Shown: positions 11,632 to 23,754 of the stretch, piece after piece | How positions within the stretch are numbered: position 1 is the first letter of the stretch | Layout of the letters: every line of letters starts with the position of its first letter | Assembly: GCA_018398815.1 (NCBI GenBank) | Contig: CM031614.1 | Span: 48,492,644-48,556,643 of the forward strand | Direction of reading: 5' to 3' | Length of the DNA stretch: 64,000 nucleotides | Source of the DNA: Conus ventricosus | Taxonomy: Eukaryota; Mollusca; Gastropoda; Neogastropoda; Conidae | Notes under the pieces: generated by a model | What the model was told of the DNA's origin: nothing | What the model saw: only the letters and a program-made list of their open reading frames with translations | The model's database searches: none | Translations under genes and position numbers: made by a program

Positions 11632-14450
11632 TTATTTTATTTCCAAAACAATGTGCAGGTTATCACATTTTACGATTTTTCCGTTTTGTCTGTGATTTTT
11701 ATATTAAATGATCCGACCCTTCCACAAACTAATCTTTTAAACTGTAAATTAGGGAATTGTATAATTTCATAATCGCAATATGCAGCTTTTCCCGACGGAA
11801 AAAGCTCTTAAAACAGTTGAGGGCCTTCCATCATATAAGTTTTCATCAGTGCTTAGCTCATCCAAATGAACATAGAGTAATGAATGTAATGCAAGACGAG
11901 CGGATTTTCTCCCTCATAAGTGTTTTGTTTTGTGTAACTATAAATCTATGATTGTCTGTTGTAAAACCTAACATTTTAGCTAGCTCTACATCAAACAAGT
12001 AACCTACTTCTTCTTTTTCAGGTTTGAATGTCAACATTGTTTCAGATTCGCATTGTTAAGTTTGAGAGTAATGACGAAGTTACTCATTGCTTCTTTTTGT
12101 GAGTGTCACGAGTTTGTCACGAGGCCTACGACGTTCGACCCACCTAGGGTGGCGGAATTACTTATTTATTTATTGTCGTTGCTGTTGTTGTGTATCCGTC
12201 CCTTAGGGTGGCTTGTGGTGCAGTTGCACCTTGGTGTGGTTCAGCTCAACTTTGGTTTGCTTTCTCTCTCTCTCTCTCTAATTCCACCGCCGTGCTATTC
12301 ATCCTGCAGGTTCACGGGTGGTCGGTACCTTTCTCTCGAACTTTCTGTCTATCGGCCCCTCGCCTGTCTTTTTACCTGTCGCACGTGCTTCGTTTCTTTT
12401 AGTTTGAAGTATGCTCACTCTGTGACGCAGCATGGCATGTTGGCCGCCATTGCTGAGGGAGGTTAGCTCTTCACTCGAGCGGAAGATGTCTCTGGGGGCG
12501 CCTGCTCCAGTCCTGGTTCTTTACCATGTCATCGAGAGTACAGTCAGTACTTTCAATTCCTGCAGTCGGCCTGTAGGAGAGGGACATCATTTCTTCTGTT
12601 TCCGCATCTTCGCCTCTGTCTCTCGACTGGACAGAGGGTAAAAGAGAGTCCTCTGACCCGCCTCTTCGGGGTCACCCAGGGTAGCTGGTAAGCATCAGTT
12701 TCGTGGTCTGTTTGTTTTGGTTTGTTGTTGTTAGCCGGCTTAGTCTTCGCTTTTGCGCAATTTTCTTTTGTTTAAGAAATTGTAAGAGAAATATTGTGTG
12801 AGACCTTTTCTCTGGTTAATTCAATCTTTAACCTGGCCATTCTAAATTATTTCCAAAATTCTTTCTCCTGTTTATGTATCTGGTGATGCGGTAGTCGGTG
12901 GGGAAGGGAGAGAACCTGGTGATTCAGGGTTGGAACTTGCTTGGTCTCGCTCGTCCGCCCTGTCACATTCGCCGGACTTTTATCCTTCGGCCACCGTTTT
13001 GTTTGTGTGTGCAAGGAGAACGAGTTTTATGTTCGCGAGCGTGCGTACGCATGATTTGTCGTTTGGATGCGTGGTTGGAGATTTGTGTTGTTTTGGAATG
13101 TGGTTATAAAATGTGACAATTACGCCATTGAATTGTTGTTTGCAAATGTGGTGACAGTTATTAAGCGATGGTCGCTGTGTTGGTTTATTTCCTAAGAAGG
13201 GAAAAATGTTAAACGTGAGTGAGAGAAGGGTGAAGATAATTCATATTTGTTTTTATAGCCTGTTGATTTAATGCAGTCTTTTGCCTGCATCGTGTGAGAA
13301 GACTTGATTCGAGGGGTATACTGTGTGCGTTTAATACATTCCCCTCGCCCATCATGCGAGTGGCTGTTGAGATTTGACAGCAATGGTCAGACTGTATGAC
13401 GGCGGGGTTCCAGTACCCTTCTTCCTTCCTCCTTCCTTCTTCTTTCCCTCCTCTTCGACTCTCCCCCCAGCTACGTCCTCCCCCCCTCCGGGGGCTTCAC
13501 CTGGAGCACGAACTGGATGGTGCCACGTGCTGGTCGAGGCCACGTTCTGGCTGAGACCACGGACGGGATGGTGCCACGCGCTGGTCGAGGCCACCCCTTT
13601 GGTCGGGACCGTGGACTGCTAGAGGAGCCCGCCGTCTTGACTGGCCGGTCTGGACCCCCCGCCCAGGACCTCCAGTAACAGCTACGTTCCCCCCCCCCAC
13701 CCCCCCCCCCCCCCCGGGACACGCTCTTCACTGCCCGCTTGGAAGTCGAGGGTGTCGGCTTTGAGCGACTCCCTGCGAGAACCACCCGGCTCGGAGCACC
13801 TAGTGCGACAGGGTGCTCCCAGCAGACTCGACAGGGGCAGGGGTGTGCACGCAAATCCAATGGTGTTAGGAAGGGCGATGCTGAAATATTCCTTTATAAT
13901 TGTGTATATGTTATATGTGCTGGAATGCTGTGATTGTGTACGTTGTATGGTGAAATATTTATTTATAATCGTGCATGTTGTGGGTGTGGGAGTGCTTGAT
14001 TGTGATTGTGCATGTTGTGTGCGTTGGAGTGCTTGATTGTGTTTGTGCATGTTGTGAATGTTGGAATGCTTAGTTTGCTGGTGTGAATAATGGGGTGTTG
14101 TATCGTAATTCTTTATTGTGTGGTCTCTTGCGGGGCGTGTGAGGTCAGTCACTCCCTTCACTCCACCTAGACCGATCCTGTCAGGGCAGACCTCCAGGGG
14201 TCGGTCGTGACAGTGAGCAAAACCCGTAATAACCATCAGGTATGATTAAACTGGCCAACTTTGTTTCCTCTATTATCAATTTTTGAATCTTATTATTCTC
14301 CCTGGCTTTACTTATATTAAACCATACGACTTTGTAAAATATTTCATGGAGCGCGACCGTTTTGGTTCCGCAATCGTTCTTAACAGCATGTTCTAAATCC
14401 GAAGGACTGTCTTGAGTTGTTATTGTTACAAACTTTTTAAACGAAATAAA
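11632..14450 (-). pseudogene. Polinton minor capsid (penton-like) protein, split by an LTR
   Basis: The N-terminal part (14450 down to 14218) reads KKFVTITTQDSPSDLEHAV, then VALHEIFYKVVWFNIS and IIPDGYYGF, a pattern seen in single-jelly-roll minor capsid proteins of Polintons. The 2109-bp LTR at 12104-14212 interrupts it directly after this. The other side (12103 downward) continues in the same sense with SNFVITLKLNNANL and, after a frame change, EVGYLFDVELAKMLGFTTDN. The C-terminal part near 11760-11635 ends in a strand-rich LHIVLEIK and TAA at 11632-11634, one frame off from the preceding block. No ATG is present at the expected N terminus, so the start is uncertain. The capsid role is inferred from the family. 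Confidence 0.72.
12104..14212. mobile_element. solo LTR, 2109 bp, TGTCACGA...TCGTGACA
   Basis: The segment begins TGTCACGAG and ends GGTCGTGACA, giving 8-bp perfect terminal inverted repeats with TG...CA ends. It is bounded on both sides by GTGAG (12099-12103 and 14213-14217), a 5-bp target duplication typical of Ty3/Gypsy-type integration. No gag-pol sequence is inside, so the internal region was probably lost by LTR-LTR recombination. The right third (about 13885-14075) has loose repeats of about 50 bp around 'tgtgcatgttgtg'. A C-rich homopolymer lies at 13689-13717. The open frames inside (13.35-14.24 kb) have no known domains. Transcription orientation cannot be set. Confidence 0.9.
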
Positions 14451-14451
14451 A

Positions 14452-15819
14452 ATGAGCGCGTTCAAATATACTAAAGATGCAAAATATTCTGTTGGGCCGC
14501 ACTACAATCTTAAAAATATAGCAACTGATACTCTTGACATTGCTGTGACCCAGACTGACACTTTTCATAAAAAGGTGAGTACTCCATTAAGCAGATATCT
14601 TAACCCTCTATTAAAAAGACTACATCGCAAAAGTGTGGTTTAGCCATCCGATGCAGTTTTATCAGAACCAGTTAAACTTTGCTGTGTTTTGTGCAACAAC
14701 TGGGTGTGGAGTATCGTATGCTAATCATTTAAATCATCCTGATCCTTTGGTGAGGTCAGTGTACAGATTTCATTTTTATTACACCTTCAGACGTATTTTG
14801 ACTGAACTGCGAGCGCCATTACCAAATGACAAACCGTTTAATCCATTCAGCAACAGAATAGACATGAAGGCTTTTGAAAGGATTTGTAACGAATTCAATA
14901 TTAATGTTAAGACAGACTTTAGACAAAAGTCGGATCTTAATCATGGCTTAGGCACCCCTTATTTGTGGGGCGTGCACAGAAAGTATAACTATGACTGGAA
15001 TCCTCCTTACACATCTTTCTCTTCAGGCACAGGTGTTCCCCTCGGGTCCATAGAGCAAGAGCATAAAACAGCATGGACAACATTTATCTTAGACACATCT
15101 GAGGGCCTAACTCAAGCGGGAATAGTACGAATAAACGACTCTATTCGTACTTACGTTTGGTGTTTGCTAGGTTCGCAAGCACAGACAAGGTCGAGCATAA
15201 CTAATTCTTCTACTGGCTTTGATGCACAAAAACAATACTTAGCAAATTTAGAGGACGCCATTAATTCTACAGTTGATTTAGATTCAAGTATAAAAAGGTA
15301 CAAAATGTTTTACAATACGCAAGATCGAAAGTAGACTTTGCTGTTGGCACTGGTTTATACATGCTACCTTCTGACCTTAGACTCCAGGTAGGAACAATAA
15401 TAAACTACAACAATGAAATCATTGTGGCCGGCAATGAACAGAAGGTTGGGAAAAACGACATAAATTCTGGGCCAGTAATAGTACAAACAATAAAAAAACA
15501 CCATGACCCCCCAAGATTAAGTCATCCAATCCCCAAGGTCCAAAGCACAAAGACTGTTGAAGACGTGGACTTTGTTCGCGATGACCACGAATATGAAAAG
15601 ACAGCATTTGTTGTTGGATTAACTGGCCTAGGATTACTTGGTCTTTATCTTACTAATAGTAACCCAACTATTAAGACAACTAATGCCCATAAGTGCTCGG
15701 CCATAAAGCCAACTACTTTGCTTGCAGTAGACAAAAGCCAGCTAACGATACTCCCTAATATACCAGGTAAAGAGTCTATAGCTTTACCAGCTAATTTTTT
15801 TAATAAACTCGCAAGATGA
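14452..15819 (+). pseudogene. conserved Polinton protein with GCGVS motif and C-terminal membrane segment
   Basis: Three pieces in different frames form one plus-strand gene. They are MSAFKYTKDAKYSVGPHYNL (14452 on), a 233-codon body from 14633 with NFAVFCATTGCGVSYANHL and LGTPYLWGVHRKYNYDW, and a tail from about 15330 (MLPSDLRLQVGTIINYNNE) ending near a hydrophobic stretch, TAFVVGLTGLGLLGLYLT. Proteins of this kind recur in animal Polintons, but I know no assigned function. The start lies head-to-head with the minor capsid gene. Beyond about 15645 the frame overlaps the better-conserved minus-strand gene, so its true 3' end is probably near 15660. Two frameshifts are needed. Confidence 0.62.
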
Positions 15820-17480
15820 TCAAGCTGTTTTTTTACCATGATTTATCAGGTGGAGGCGATGGCGGGGGAGGCACTGACCCAGCACCACCACCGCCTGTAA
15901 CAGCCATCACCAGTGTACTTATTGCAAAACCTAAGGCTGTTATAACGCTTGCTAATGTGACGCCTTGCTCTCTAAACAATGTTCTTATTCGTTCTGCTAG
16001 CGTCGTGTTTTCATATAAAATTCTATGGATAGTTTCTCTTATTCTGCTCACTTGAGTTCGTAATTGTTCTCGGTTAGTAGACAATGCTTCTAGTCTTGCC
16101 AATCTTAGTTCTTTAAGCTCTTTATTTTTTGGATTATTCTTTCTTTAACATCATGTTCTAAGTTGGCCTCGTTAGCCTCAGCGAGTTTTTTTTCTTCCTT
16201 TTCTATATCCTTATCTAGTTTAGTCAGTTTATCTAAATTGTTTATTAATTCTCCTCTGAAGGTTCTTAAAGTACGATCAAGGGATTTTAATTCTCTTATA
16301 GGCGCCTTTATTTCTTGCGTGGGCAGCGGCGGATCATTTATAGTTTTTAATGCTGTTTCTTCTTCTTCAGTGAGTTCTGCTTCTATTGTATTTATTATTC
16401 TGTTTACTGTTGGACTTAAATCTTTAAGTTCTATGTTTTGCATTTGGTTATCTGTTGGGAGTTCTTGTAGTGTGTTTTGAAGTTTAGCAACTGCCTCTGT
16501 ATCTAATTCTGGTTTAGTAAAGCCCAAGGCGATTTCGCTCGCTTGCACTGAGCCTTTGTCTAATTGTATCCGCGCTTACAAACCTTGATGGGTCTCGTTT
16601 AGTAGAAAGAAACTCGTGGAGAGCGTGGCAGCAGAGAGTCCTCAGAAGAGAAGCCCCTTCAAGCAAGTGTTTCGGCCCTTATCTCCTGACACTCTAGGGG
16701 GGTTGGGCCACACCCGGTTCATGACTCGGATGTCCCTCTGCTGCCCCTTTTTTTCCCCCATCTTGGGACGAGCCATGGCTGGGATTCGAACCCATGACCC
16801 TCTGGACATGCTCATTTTCTACTTAATGACTCGCGCTTTAACCACTGAGCCACAGGGACACCTGATATTTGTAGGGAAATTAAGCCTTATGAAGTTCACT
16901 TTTGTTCCTCCTTGACCAGATCCAGCTTGAACACCTCTCTGCCGCTTCTGCCATTGCTTTCAGGGCTCTGGTTTTTTCCTTCCCTGCAACTGAGAGCTGT
17001 TTCATGAGGCTGTATGCAGACGTTCCTACAAATCCCCTAGCTCCAATTTCTGCAGTGAGGACTTTGACCTGATAGCCTTCTCTCCTCAGGCTGTTTGCCA
17101 GATCAGCATACTTTTCAGTCTTGTAGATTTGAGCTGCCTCATTCTGTTCTAATATGGCACCGTGAGCTCGATCATGATCAGCTGCTTGGTTGACTTAGAG
17201 TGGACTACTAACGTAAGCGGAACACGTTCTCCTTTGTCGTTTCTAAAATACAATATGGTTATCTTTTAGTTCAAATCATCAGGGTATATAGTTTCGGGAG
17301 GTTCTAGTTCTAAACTTTGGTATAATGATCTGACCTTATCTTCTGTTAATTCACGCCTTTGCGCCCCTCTAATTCATCCTGCAATGGGATCGCTGAGCGG
17401 TGCTGTGTCAAAGGAGTCCTTTCATCCATGTCGGCGTCTCCAAGATCACTAATATCATAATCTTCTTCACCTCCAATTCT
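15645..17480 (-). pseudogene. Polinton coiled-coil/hydrophobic C-terminal protein, split by a LINE tail
   Basis: The N-terminal part (about 17480-17210) reads EEDYDISDLGDADMDERTPL and, after a shift, LELEPPETIYPDDLN. A 595-bp retrotransposon tail (16610-17204) follows. The gene resumes at 16610 with KRDPSRFVSADTIRQRL, a long charged coiled-coil region (16500-16105), then TTLAERIRTLFREQGVTLAS and a hydrophobic stretch with a GGGGAG/PPPPSPPP linker. After another frame change near 15835 it continues as KKLAGKAIDSLPGILGSIVS and ends in a membrane-type segment, LWALVVLIVGLLLV. The organisation (coiled coil, hydrophobic helix, linker, second helix) recurs in Polinton proteins of unknown role. Structural or membrane activity is a guess. 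Confidence 0.72.
16610..17204 (-). mobile_element. non-LTR retrotransposon 3' tail (PD-(D/E)XK family), 5' truncated
   Basis: The sequence matches 41015-41622 almost base for base, starting at 'gaaagaaactcgtgg' and ending at 'gtggactact'. On the minus strand it encodes the tail of the endonuclease-like domain (EIGARGFVGTSAYS and a downstream EAA..WIWSRR-type block) with frame changes. It then has a tRNA-like segment with an A-box-like (16842-16852) and a perfect B-box (16782-16792), and about 170 bp of 3' tail. It is inserted in the Polinton coiled-coil gene. No clean target-site duplication is visible. Confidence 0.88.
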
Positions 17481-17525
17481 GCATGTTTTTAAAAAATTTA
17501 AAACTTTTTATTTTGTTTTATAAAA

Positions 17526-18806
17526 ATGTCACAAGGATATGGCTCGATTCTTGACCCGCATAGAAGTCTGAAAAAAACCCCATGGCGTGAAGGGGAAATA
17601 AACGGAATATTACTTTTCCCAAATAATCCATCTACTATTGATGCAGATCAAATTCTTACTGTTAGATTTCCAGACCTAGGAGCGGATGATTTGATTGTGC
17701 CAGGCTCTGCACGGCTTACTTTCAAAATAGAACTCGCTTCTAACAACAGACCAAACCAGAACAGTTGTCCAGAATTTGGGACGGGCAATCGTTAAGAAAA
17801 TTTCTGTAAAACTTGAGGGGCAAGAAGTATTTTCTTTTAACAATGCAGACATATTTTTAAACCCTATTTGATCTATGGCTAACCGCGAATGAAAGGGAAG
17901 ATCTTGCGTTTAAAGGAATCGGCAATGAAGAAGCACTAAAACTTAGAATAGGCGCGAACTTGCCTCAGGTGCTAAAAGCAGCAAAAAGGCTTTAGCTGTT
18001 AAGTTATGCGTATGGAAATCGCTTTTCCATTCCCCTAGATTTTGAGTTGTTAAAAGCGCATGCGCCATACTTTCAAGGGGCATTAAAAGAAGATTGTCAT
18101 ACGAACTAACTTTTAATGAATACAAACGTGTTATCAGATCAACAGACACCGAAGCAAAGTACAGCATTTCTGACATCTCGTTAGAGTTTGATGTTGTTAG
18201 CAAACATACATTAGCAGGGCTGATTGAGCAACATATGAGTCACAATTAGTATATATTACGAAACGTGCGTCATCATTCAACATACCCTAAATGCAGGGCA
18301 GACGCTATATGGAATTTTATCTTAGCGTCGCAGTAAAGTATTTCATTGCTGTGTGAAGATGAAGAACCATTCGCAAGAGCAAGTGAAAAGTTTTTTAATC
18401 CAAAAATAACGAAAGTGCAATGTACAATTGATGGTAGTCCTAACCAAATCTATGCTAGCGGGATTAGACCTTATCATCATTTTGACGAAATAAGAAATTG
18501 TTTGGGGGTGGGAGGGGCCGAAGTCCAACAGCAGACCTTGCGTCTAAAGATCTACCCCTTCACAGTGTTAGGTTTGATGATTATTTAACATCAAAATACG
18601 GTTTAGGGATTGACCTAAGGTCAACAGAGGATAATCAGTTGCATGGAAGTGGGAGAACGGTTAAAGACGTAAACATTCAAATTGAGAAAGAAAAAGAAGC
18701 CGATAAACTGCTTAATGTACATTTGTTTTTATTAATTGATGCACAGCTGAATATTGAAAAGAAAAAATTAAAGATACAGAATACTAAATTATTTTTTCAT
18801 TTTTAA
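17526..18806 (+). pseudogene. Polinton major capsid protein (double jelly-roll type), frameshifted
   Basis: The N-terminal 80 residues are intact: MSQGYGSILDPHRSLKKTPW, then TVRFPDLGADDLIVPGSARL. After a frame change near 17785 the text continues as KKISVKLEGQEVFSFNNADI, then IAFPFPLDFELLKAHAPYFQ, EPFARASEKFFNPKITKVQ, and RFDDYLTSKYGLGIDLRSTE with LHGSGRTVKDVNIQI. This order matches the hexon-like major capsid proteins of Polintons and adintoviruses, which form the icosahedral shell. At least four frame changes and some stops interrupt it, between about 17785 and 18590. The start is the first ATG after an A/T-rich, promoter-like stretch (17485-17525) shared with the divergent coiled-coil gene. 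Confidence 0.85.
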
Positions 18807-18813
18807 AAAAGCA

Positions 18814-19500
18814 TGTCTGTTCAAGTTTATCCAAATGTGCCTACAGCACCGGAGTCGCCAAGAGAAGAGATAGTAGAACCCCCGGCATAAAAACCTTCAG
18901 ATTAACAACATTACACAAATGCAACAAAAACTAGTGCAGGACCTTTCAAAATACAGCAAAGCCAAACGAAGGTATTCTGCTGCCTTTAATGCTGTTACCT
19001 ATGTTAATACTGGAGCATCGACTATAAGCGCCGCATCAGCAGGAACGAGTGTTGACCTTTTAGCAAACAGGCATAGGCGCACGGCAGCTTTGCCTCTAGG
19101 CGGCTTGTCTTTAGCTCTCGGCCTGTGTTCATTAGCCGTAGGTGCTGCTAGCAAAAAAATAAAACTAAACTCCAAAAGCACACAGCTATAGTTCAACTAA
19201 TAACAGCTAAACTTAGTTCCTTCAAGCTGATTATAATAAAGCACTAGCTGACTCAAACATCACGGATGAAGAATTTAATCGTTTACAGGCGATTTTGATG
19301 ACTGCAAAAGACAAAAGTTTGATCTTCAAAGAAAGGCGAGGGGCAAGTTTTTCTCAACAGCCCGACCCGAGCAGATAAAAAAGGAATGTTTAAAAAAAAG
19401 TAAACGAGACATTAAACTCTGCTCTAAACAGCTCACATTAACAACGCCAAAGGGTGTTTATACTTTAGTTTATGAGTCCAAGCACAAAAGACTGTCGATA
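18814..19500 (+). pseudogene. small Polinton protein with hydrophobic core, uncharacterised
   Basis: It begins MSVQVYPNVPTAPESPREEI, shifts frame, and continues as MQQKLVQDLSKYSKAKRRYS and NTGASTISAASAGTSVDLLA, leading to a hydrophobic segment, LGGLSLALGLCSLAVGAA. Further on come TDEEFNRLQAILMTAKD-like helices and LTTPKGVYTLVYESKHKRLS. It lies between the major capsid gene and polB, where Polintons often have small, poorly characterised genes. Function unknown. The tail may instead belong to the polymerase leader. Confidence 0.5.
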
Positions 19501-21678
19501 TTGATTAATTATTTTTTTGATTTAAATAAATATTTTGAGTTAGAAAAGAAACTCAGCATGGATAAGATATATGAAGGTCCAGACGAATTGTTTGAAGCAA
19601 TGCAAGAAGATTTATCAAGAGCACTGAATGATATTGATTTAGAAGTCATTGATCCAGCAAACGTACAGGCAAGTGTTGCTCATGCTATTTCTCAAGTTCC
19701 AGGTAAACTGACAATAGACCCGCCAGTTAAAGTAATGTTAGCTGTTTTAATCGACTATGTAACAATAAATGAAGAAAATCTAGAAGTCTGGGTCTCAACT
19801 AAACAACAGACTATTCTTTCTCATAATGACTTAACACCCGGTTGGGCAGACCAAAATGCTTACACAGTTTGATGTGGCTGCTGAAGAAGCCAAATGAGAG
19901 GCTTGGTTGGTCAGAGGGCGAAGTCTTAGAGATTAGATTAAACAGGCTAAGTATGCGCCGATTGTAGGCAGGTCTTACATTCCACTACCCAGCATTAGTT
20001 GCAAAAAGAGCAGTTCTAAACATAAAGAATACAGACGACAAAGTTTCATGTGGTGTGTTCTCGCAAGGCTGCATTACGCCCGCAAAAACGCAAGAGAGAG
20101 TGTCTAACTATCAGCCTTACATCAATGATCTTAACTTTAGTGGAATATCCTTTCCTGTTAGCGTGGATTCCATTGATCAGTTTGAAGAACAAAACAAACC
20201 AATAACTGTTAATATCTACACATGGGTGAGGAAACAATCTACAGCCTATGAAAGTGTCCCAAAAACAGTCCAACGATTGGCGAACAGACAAAAAATCATG
20301 TTGACTTACTGCTGATGTTTTCACCAGCAGGGATACCCCATTACACATTGATACGCACGATGAGTAGATTATTGGCCCATACTTCAAAAATTGGGCATAA
20401 ACAAGAATTCTGTAGAAAAATGTTTAACAAGAATGCCATCCGTTCCAGCCGCGCTTGAACATAAGAAAACATTGTATTAACCCAGTTGACTGTAATACAG
20501 AACTAACTACGCCCCCCCGGATCTAAAGTTAGTTTTTTAAAAACTGGAAACGGATGCAAAATTCTCCATATGTTGTTTACGCAGACTTTGAGTCGCTTAT
20601 TGTTCCTTATGAAGGGCCAGCGCCACAAAAACTTCGAAAAACAGTCTTAATGAGTAATCATCAGATTTGTTCATTTGCCTTCATTATTGTTAGGTCGGAT
20701 GGCGCTCATTCAACGCCAGAATTATACAGAGGCCCAAATGCGGTAGAAGATTTTTACAGCGCATGCAGCAAGTGCGTAATGATTGTTCTAATAATCTGAA
20801 TTTATCTGAAATCATGATGACGCCTGAAGATCAACAACAGTATGACTCAGCCACACATTGTTGGATTTGTGGTTTAGAACTCAGTGAGGAAACCAATCCA
20901 AAAGTAAGAGACCATGATCACATTAGTGGAAAGTTCAGAGGAGCAGCGCACAAACAACTGCAATCTTCAACTAAAGTTTGAACCAAAGACATGGAAGCTG
21001 CTGTATTCTTTCATAACTTGGGAGGTTACGACTCTCATCTTATAATGAAAGCAGTGGACGATGCCTTCAGGGTGTCATGCATTGCACAGTCATCAGAAAA
21101 GTACATGTGTTTCACTTTAAATAACATGTCTTTTTATGACTCTATGCAGCACATGATGGGTTCATTAGAGTCACTGGCTATGTCCTTAAAGTCCTGCCCA
21201 ATAACAGAAGAATATTTTAACCCAACTCTCGTTAGAAAGGGTGTTTACCCTTATGAGTACATGAACAGTTGGCAAAGGTTTGACGAAGATACACTTCCAC
21301 CTAAAGGCGCGTTCTTTTCTAGTCTCAGAGGAAAGGACATCAGTGATTCTGATTACCAGCATGCTCAAGAAGCGTGGCAGAAGTTAGAGTGTAAAACGAT
21401 GGAGACTATCATGATTCCTACTAATGCCGATGTATGTTTGTTGGCGGATATTTTTGAAAATTACAGAAAGACCTGCATGAAACATTATACACCCCAGTAC
21501 GCTTAACTCGAGTAAGGGATAAGTCGAAGTTCGCATAACTCGACGTCTTTTTCATTTCCCGGCCGTTCGCGCTCTTTGTAAGACTAATTTTCAAACGGAT
21601 ATGTCGAAGTCGTGCATCTCGATTTTCATGTAGGCCTAACTCGAAGTGTTTTTCCCCACCTGTATTCACTGTAAGTCG

Positions 21679-21682
<4 letters not shown>

Positions 21683-21718
<36 letters not shown>

Positions 21719-21898
21719 TATCTGTTGTTGCTGTTTGTATGATTAAAATGTAACCATGAGTTTGTGTGACAGTGTATGTGCCTGTGTGTGCGAGTCTCTC
21801 TCTCTCTCTCCCTCCCTCCCCCCCACAGCACACGTCATTGTCTTTTTGCGTGAATGTAGGCCAAAGTCTGGATCTATTCAAGTCACTTTTCACCCAAT

Positions 21899-21930
<32 letters not shown>
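21683..21930. repeat. (AG)n, (CT)n and poly-A runs in the Tigger 5' region
   Basis: (AG)n lies at 21683-21713, a CT/CCTC run near 21797-21825, and a 30-base A homopolymer at 21901-21930. They sit in the non-coding leader upstream of the transposase start. Confidence 0.95.
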
Positions 21931-21931
<1 letters not shown>

Positions 21932-22023
21932 AACCGTGCTGCGATACTGTTGTCTTTGTTAAGAGGACAAATTGTAAAGCCATAGGCCTAGGCCTACGAC
22001 TCATTCTGCGATCACAGTTCGCC

Positions 22024-23673
22024 ATGGCTGAACGTAAATTAAAAACGCTCTCCCTGAAGCGCAAACTGGATCTAATTCGTGAAGTTGAGAGGAATCTTTT
22101 GAAGAAACGGAAAAAACAGCAGAAGAGTTTAACATTCCGCCCAACACATTGTCAACTATCATGAGGGACTGCGAGAAATACAAGAAGCTGTATTTCAGCA
22201 ACGAGACTGACTCCCTCCAGGAAGCAGAGAGTTCGCCATGCTGCACACCAGAGCATCGACCAAGCTCTTCTTGACTGGTTTGCCAATGCAAGGTCAGCTA
22301 ATGTTCCTGTCAGTGGTCCAATTCTCAAGCAGAAAGCAGAGGAGTTCTCTCGGAATTTGGACACACCAGACTGGCACTGCAACAATGCCTGGCTATCCAG
22401 ATTCACAAAGCGACATGCTATCGTTTTCAAGACAATGAGCGGTGAACGACACTCTGTAGACGAGCAAGCTACAAACGCATGGACTGAGAGCGTGTTAATA
22501 CCTATACTACGCAGATACCAAGCAAAAGACATCTTCAACGCTGATGAAAGTGGCCTCTTTTGGCGTCTTTTGCCAGATAAGACACTGACGTTCAAATCTG
22601 AGAAATGCTTTGGTGGCAAGAAATCAAAGGAAAGAATTACATTCCTTGCCTGCACGAACATGGATGGCTCTGGGAAAATGCCACTCTTCACCATAGGACG
22701 GTTTAAGAGGCCACTGTGTTTCAATGGTGTCAAAAACGCTGCCAGTTGAATACGATGCTAACGTCAAGGCGTGGATGACTGCAGAGCTATTTGAGAACTG
22801 GTTGACAAAATTTGATCGAACAATGCATTCTCAAAAGCGGAAAGTGTTGCTGGTGATGGACAATTGCTCTGCACATGGAAAGTTTCATCATCTGAAGGCC
22901 ACGGAGCTGTTGTTCCTACCTCCCAACGCCACAACAAAGCTGCAGCCACTTGATCAAGGGATCATAAAGAATGTGAAGGTGCACTACAGAACAGCCAACC
23001 TATCGAAACTGGTCACAAATCTGGATGCTGGAATGCCAAAAGAAACCTTTCACATCAGTCTTCTCGAGGCCATGGCAACACTGAAACAGGCGTGGGATCG
23101 TGTTACGCCCACCACCATCAGAAACTGCTTTAGAAAGGCAGGGTTTGTGACCACCTCTCCAGCAGTGTTCCAAGTGCATGTTCCAGCGATGAAGATGCAG
23201 AGCCGGAACCACTTCTGTCCAGACTGTGCAGTGAATGGAACATTAAAGCAGAGGATTATTTTGACATTGATGCAGATCTTCAGACATCGAGCTGCGAGGC
23301 GACACCAAAGAACACATCACACTGCCCACAGCCATCATCGACTCCATCAACAGCAGCAGTCAATGACCATTCTGACTCGGATTCCGAGCATGATGACTGT
23401 GGGGAGCCAGAGCGTGTCACCTACAAAGAGGTACTGGATTGTGTGCACAAAATCAACATCTACTGTATGCAAACCCGTGGGTCCCAGAGTCTCCTGGACC
23501 AGTTCCACGAGTTTACAGAGAGTCTCAACAGACATGTGGCCAATGTTATGAGTCAAATTACAATCGATCAGTTTTTTGGAAGGAAAGGTATAAAGAGAGA
23601 GGAAGGCGTGAGGAGTGAAAGCGAGAAAATGCCAGATGGAAGTGAGAGAAAATGGTGTAAGAATCAGGAGTAA
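22024..23673 (+). pseudogene. Tigger/JRK-type transposase (HTH + CENP-B HTH + DDE_1), frameshifted
   Basis: It starts MAERKLKTLSLKRKLDLIRE (psq-type helix-turn-helix) and shifts frame twice near 22095-22240. A CENP-B-type DNA-binding region follows, including DWHCNNAWLSRFTKRHAIVF. The catalytic core has IFNADESGLFW (first Asp, near 22535), VLLVMDNCSAHGKFH (second Asp, near 22857) and TTKLQPLDQGII (third Asp, near 22950). Thirty residues separate the second and third Asp, typical of Tigger DD29-30D enzymes. A frame change lies near 22735 and another near 23240. The C-terminal tail contains SQITIDQFFGRK at 23551-23586, matching the PCNA-interacting (PIP) box pattern. All three acidic residues are retained, but at least four frame changes make this copy inactive as sequenced. 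Confidence 0.9.
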
Positions 23674-23754
23674 GAATGAAAAACTGAAGCAAGGCCAGAA
23701 AGACAACAGAGAAAGTACATGTGTGGAAAATGACAAAGACTGGGAGAAAGAAGA

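Noticed and set aside
13352..14236. Several open frames of 60-180 codons on both strands
   Set aside because: All lie inside the solo LTR, are proline/arginine or histidine rich, and have no recognisable domain.
15660..15819. 3' extension of the plus-strand GCGVS gene
   Set aside because: Overlaps the better conserved hydrophobic tail of the minus-strand gene, so I treat it as probable read-through.
16780..16855. Functional tRNA gene
   Set aside because: A- and B-box-like sequences are present, but the acceptor stem does not pair and the segment recurs as part of a retrotransposon tail.
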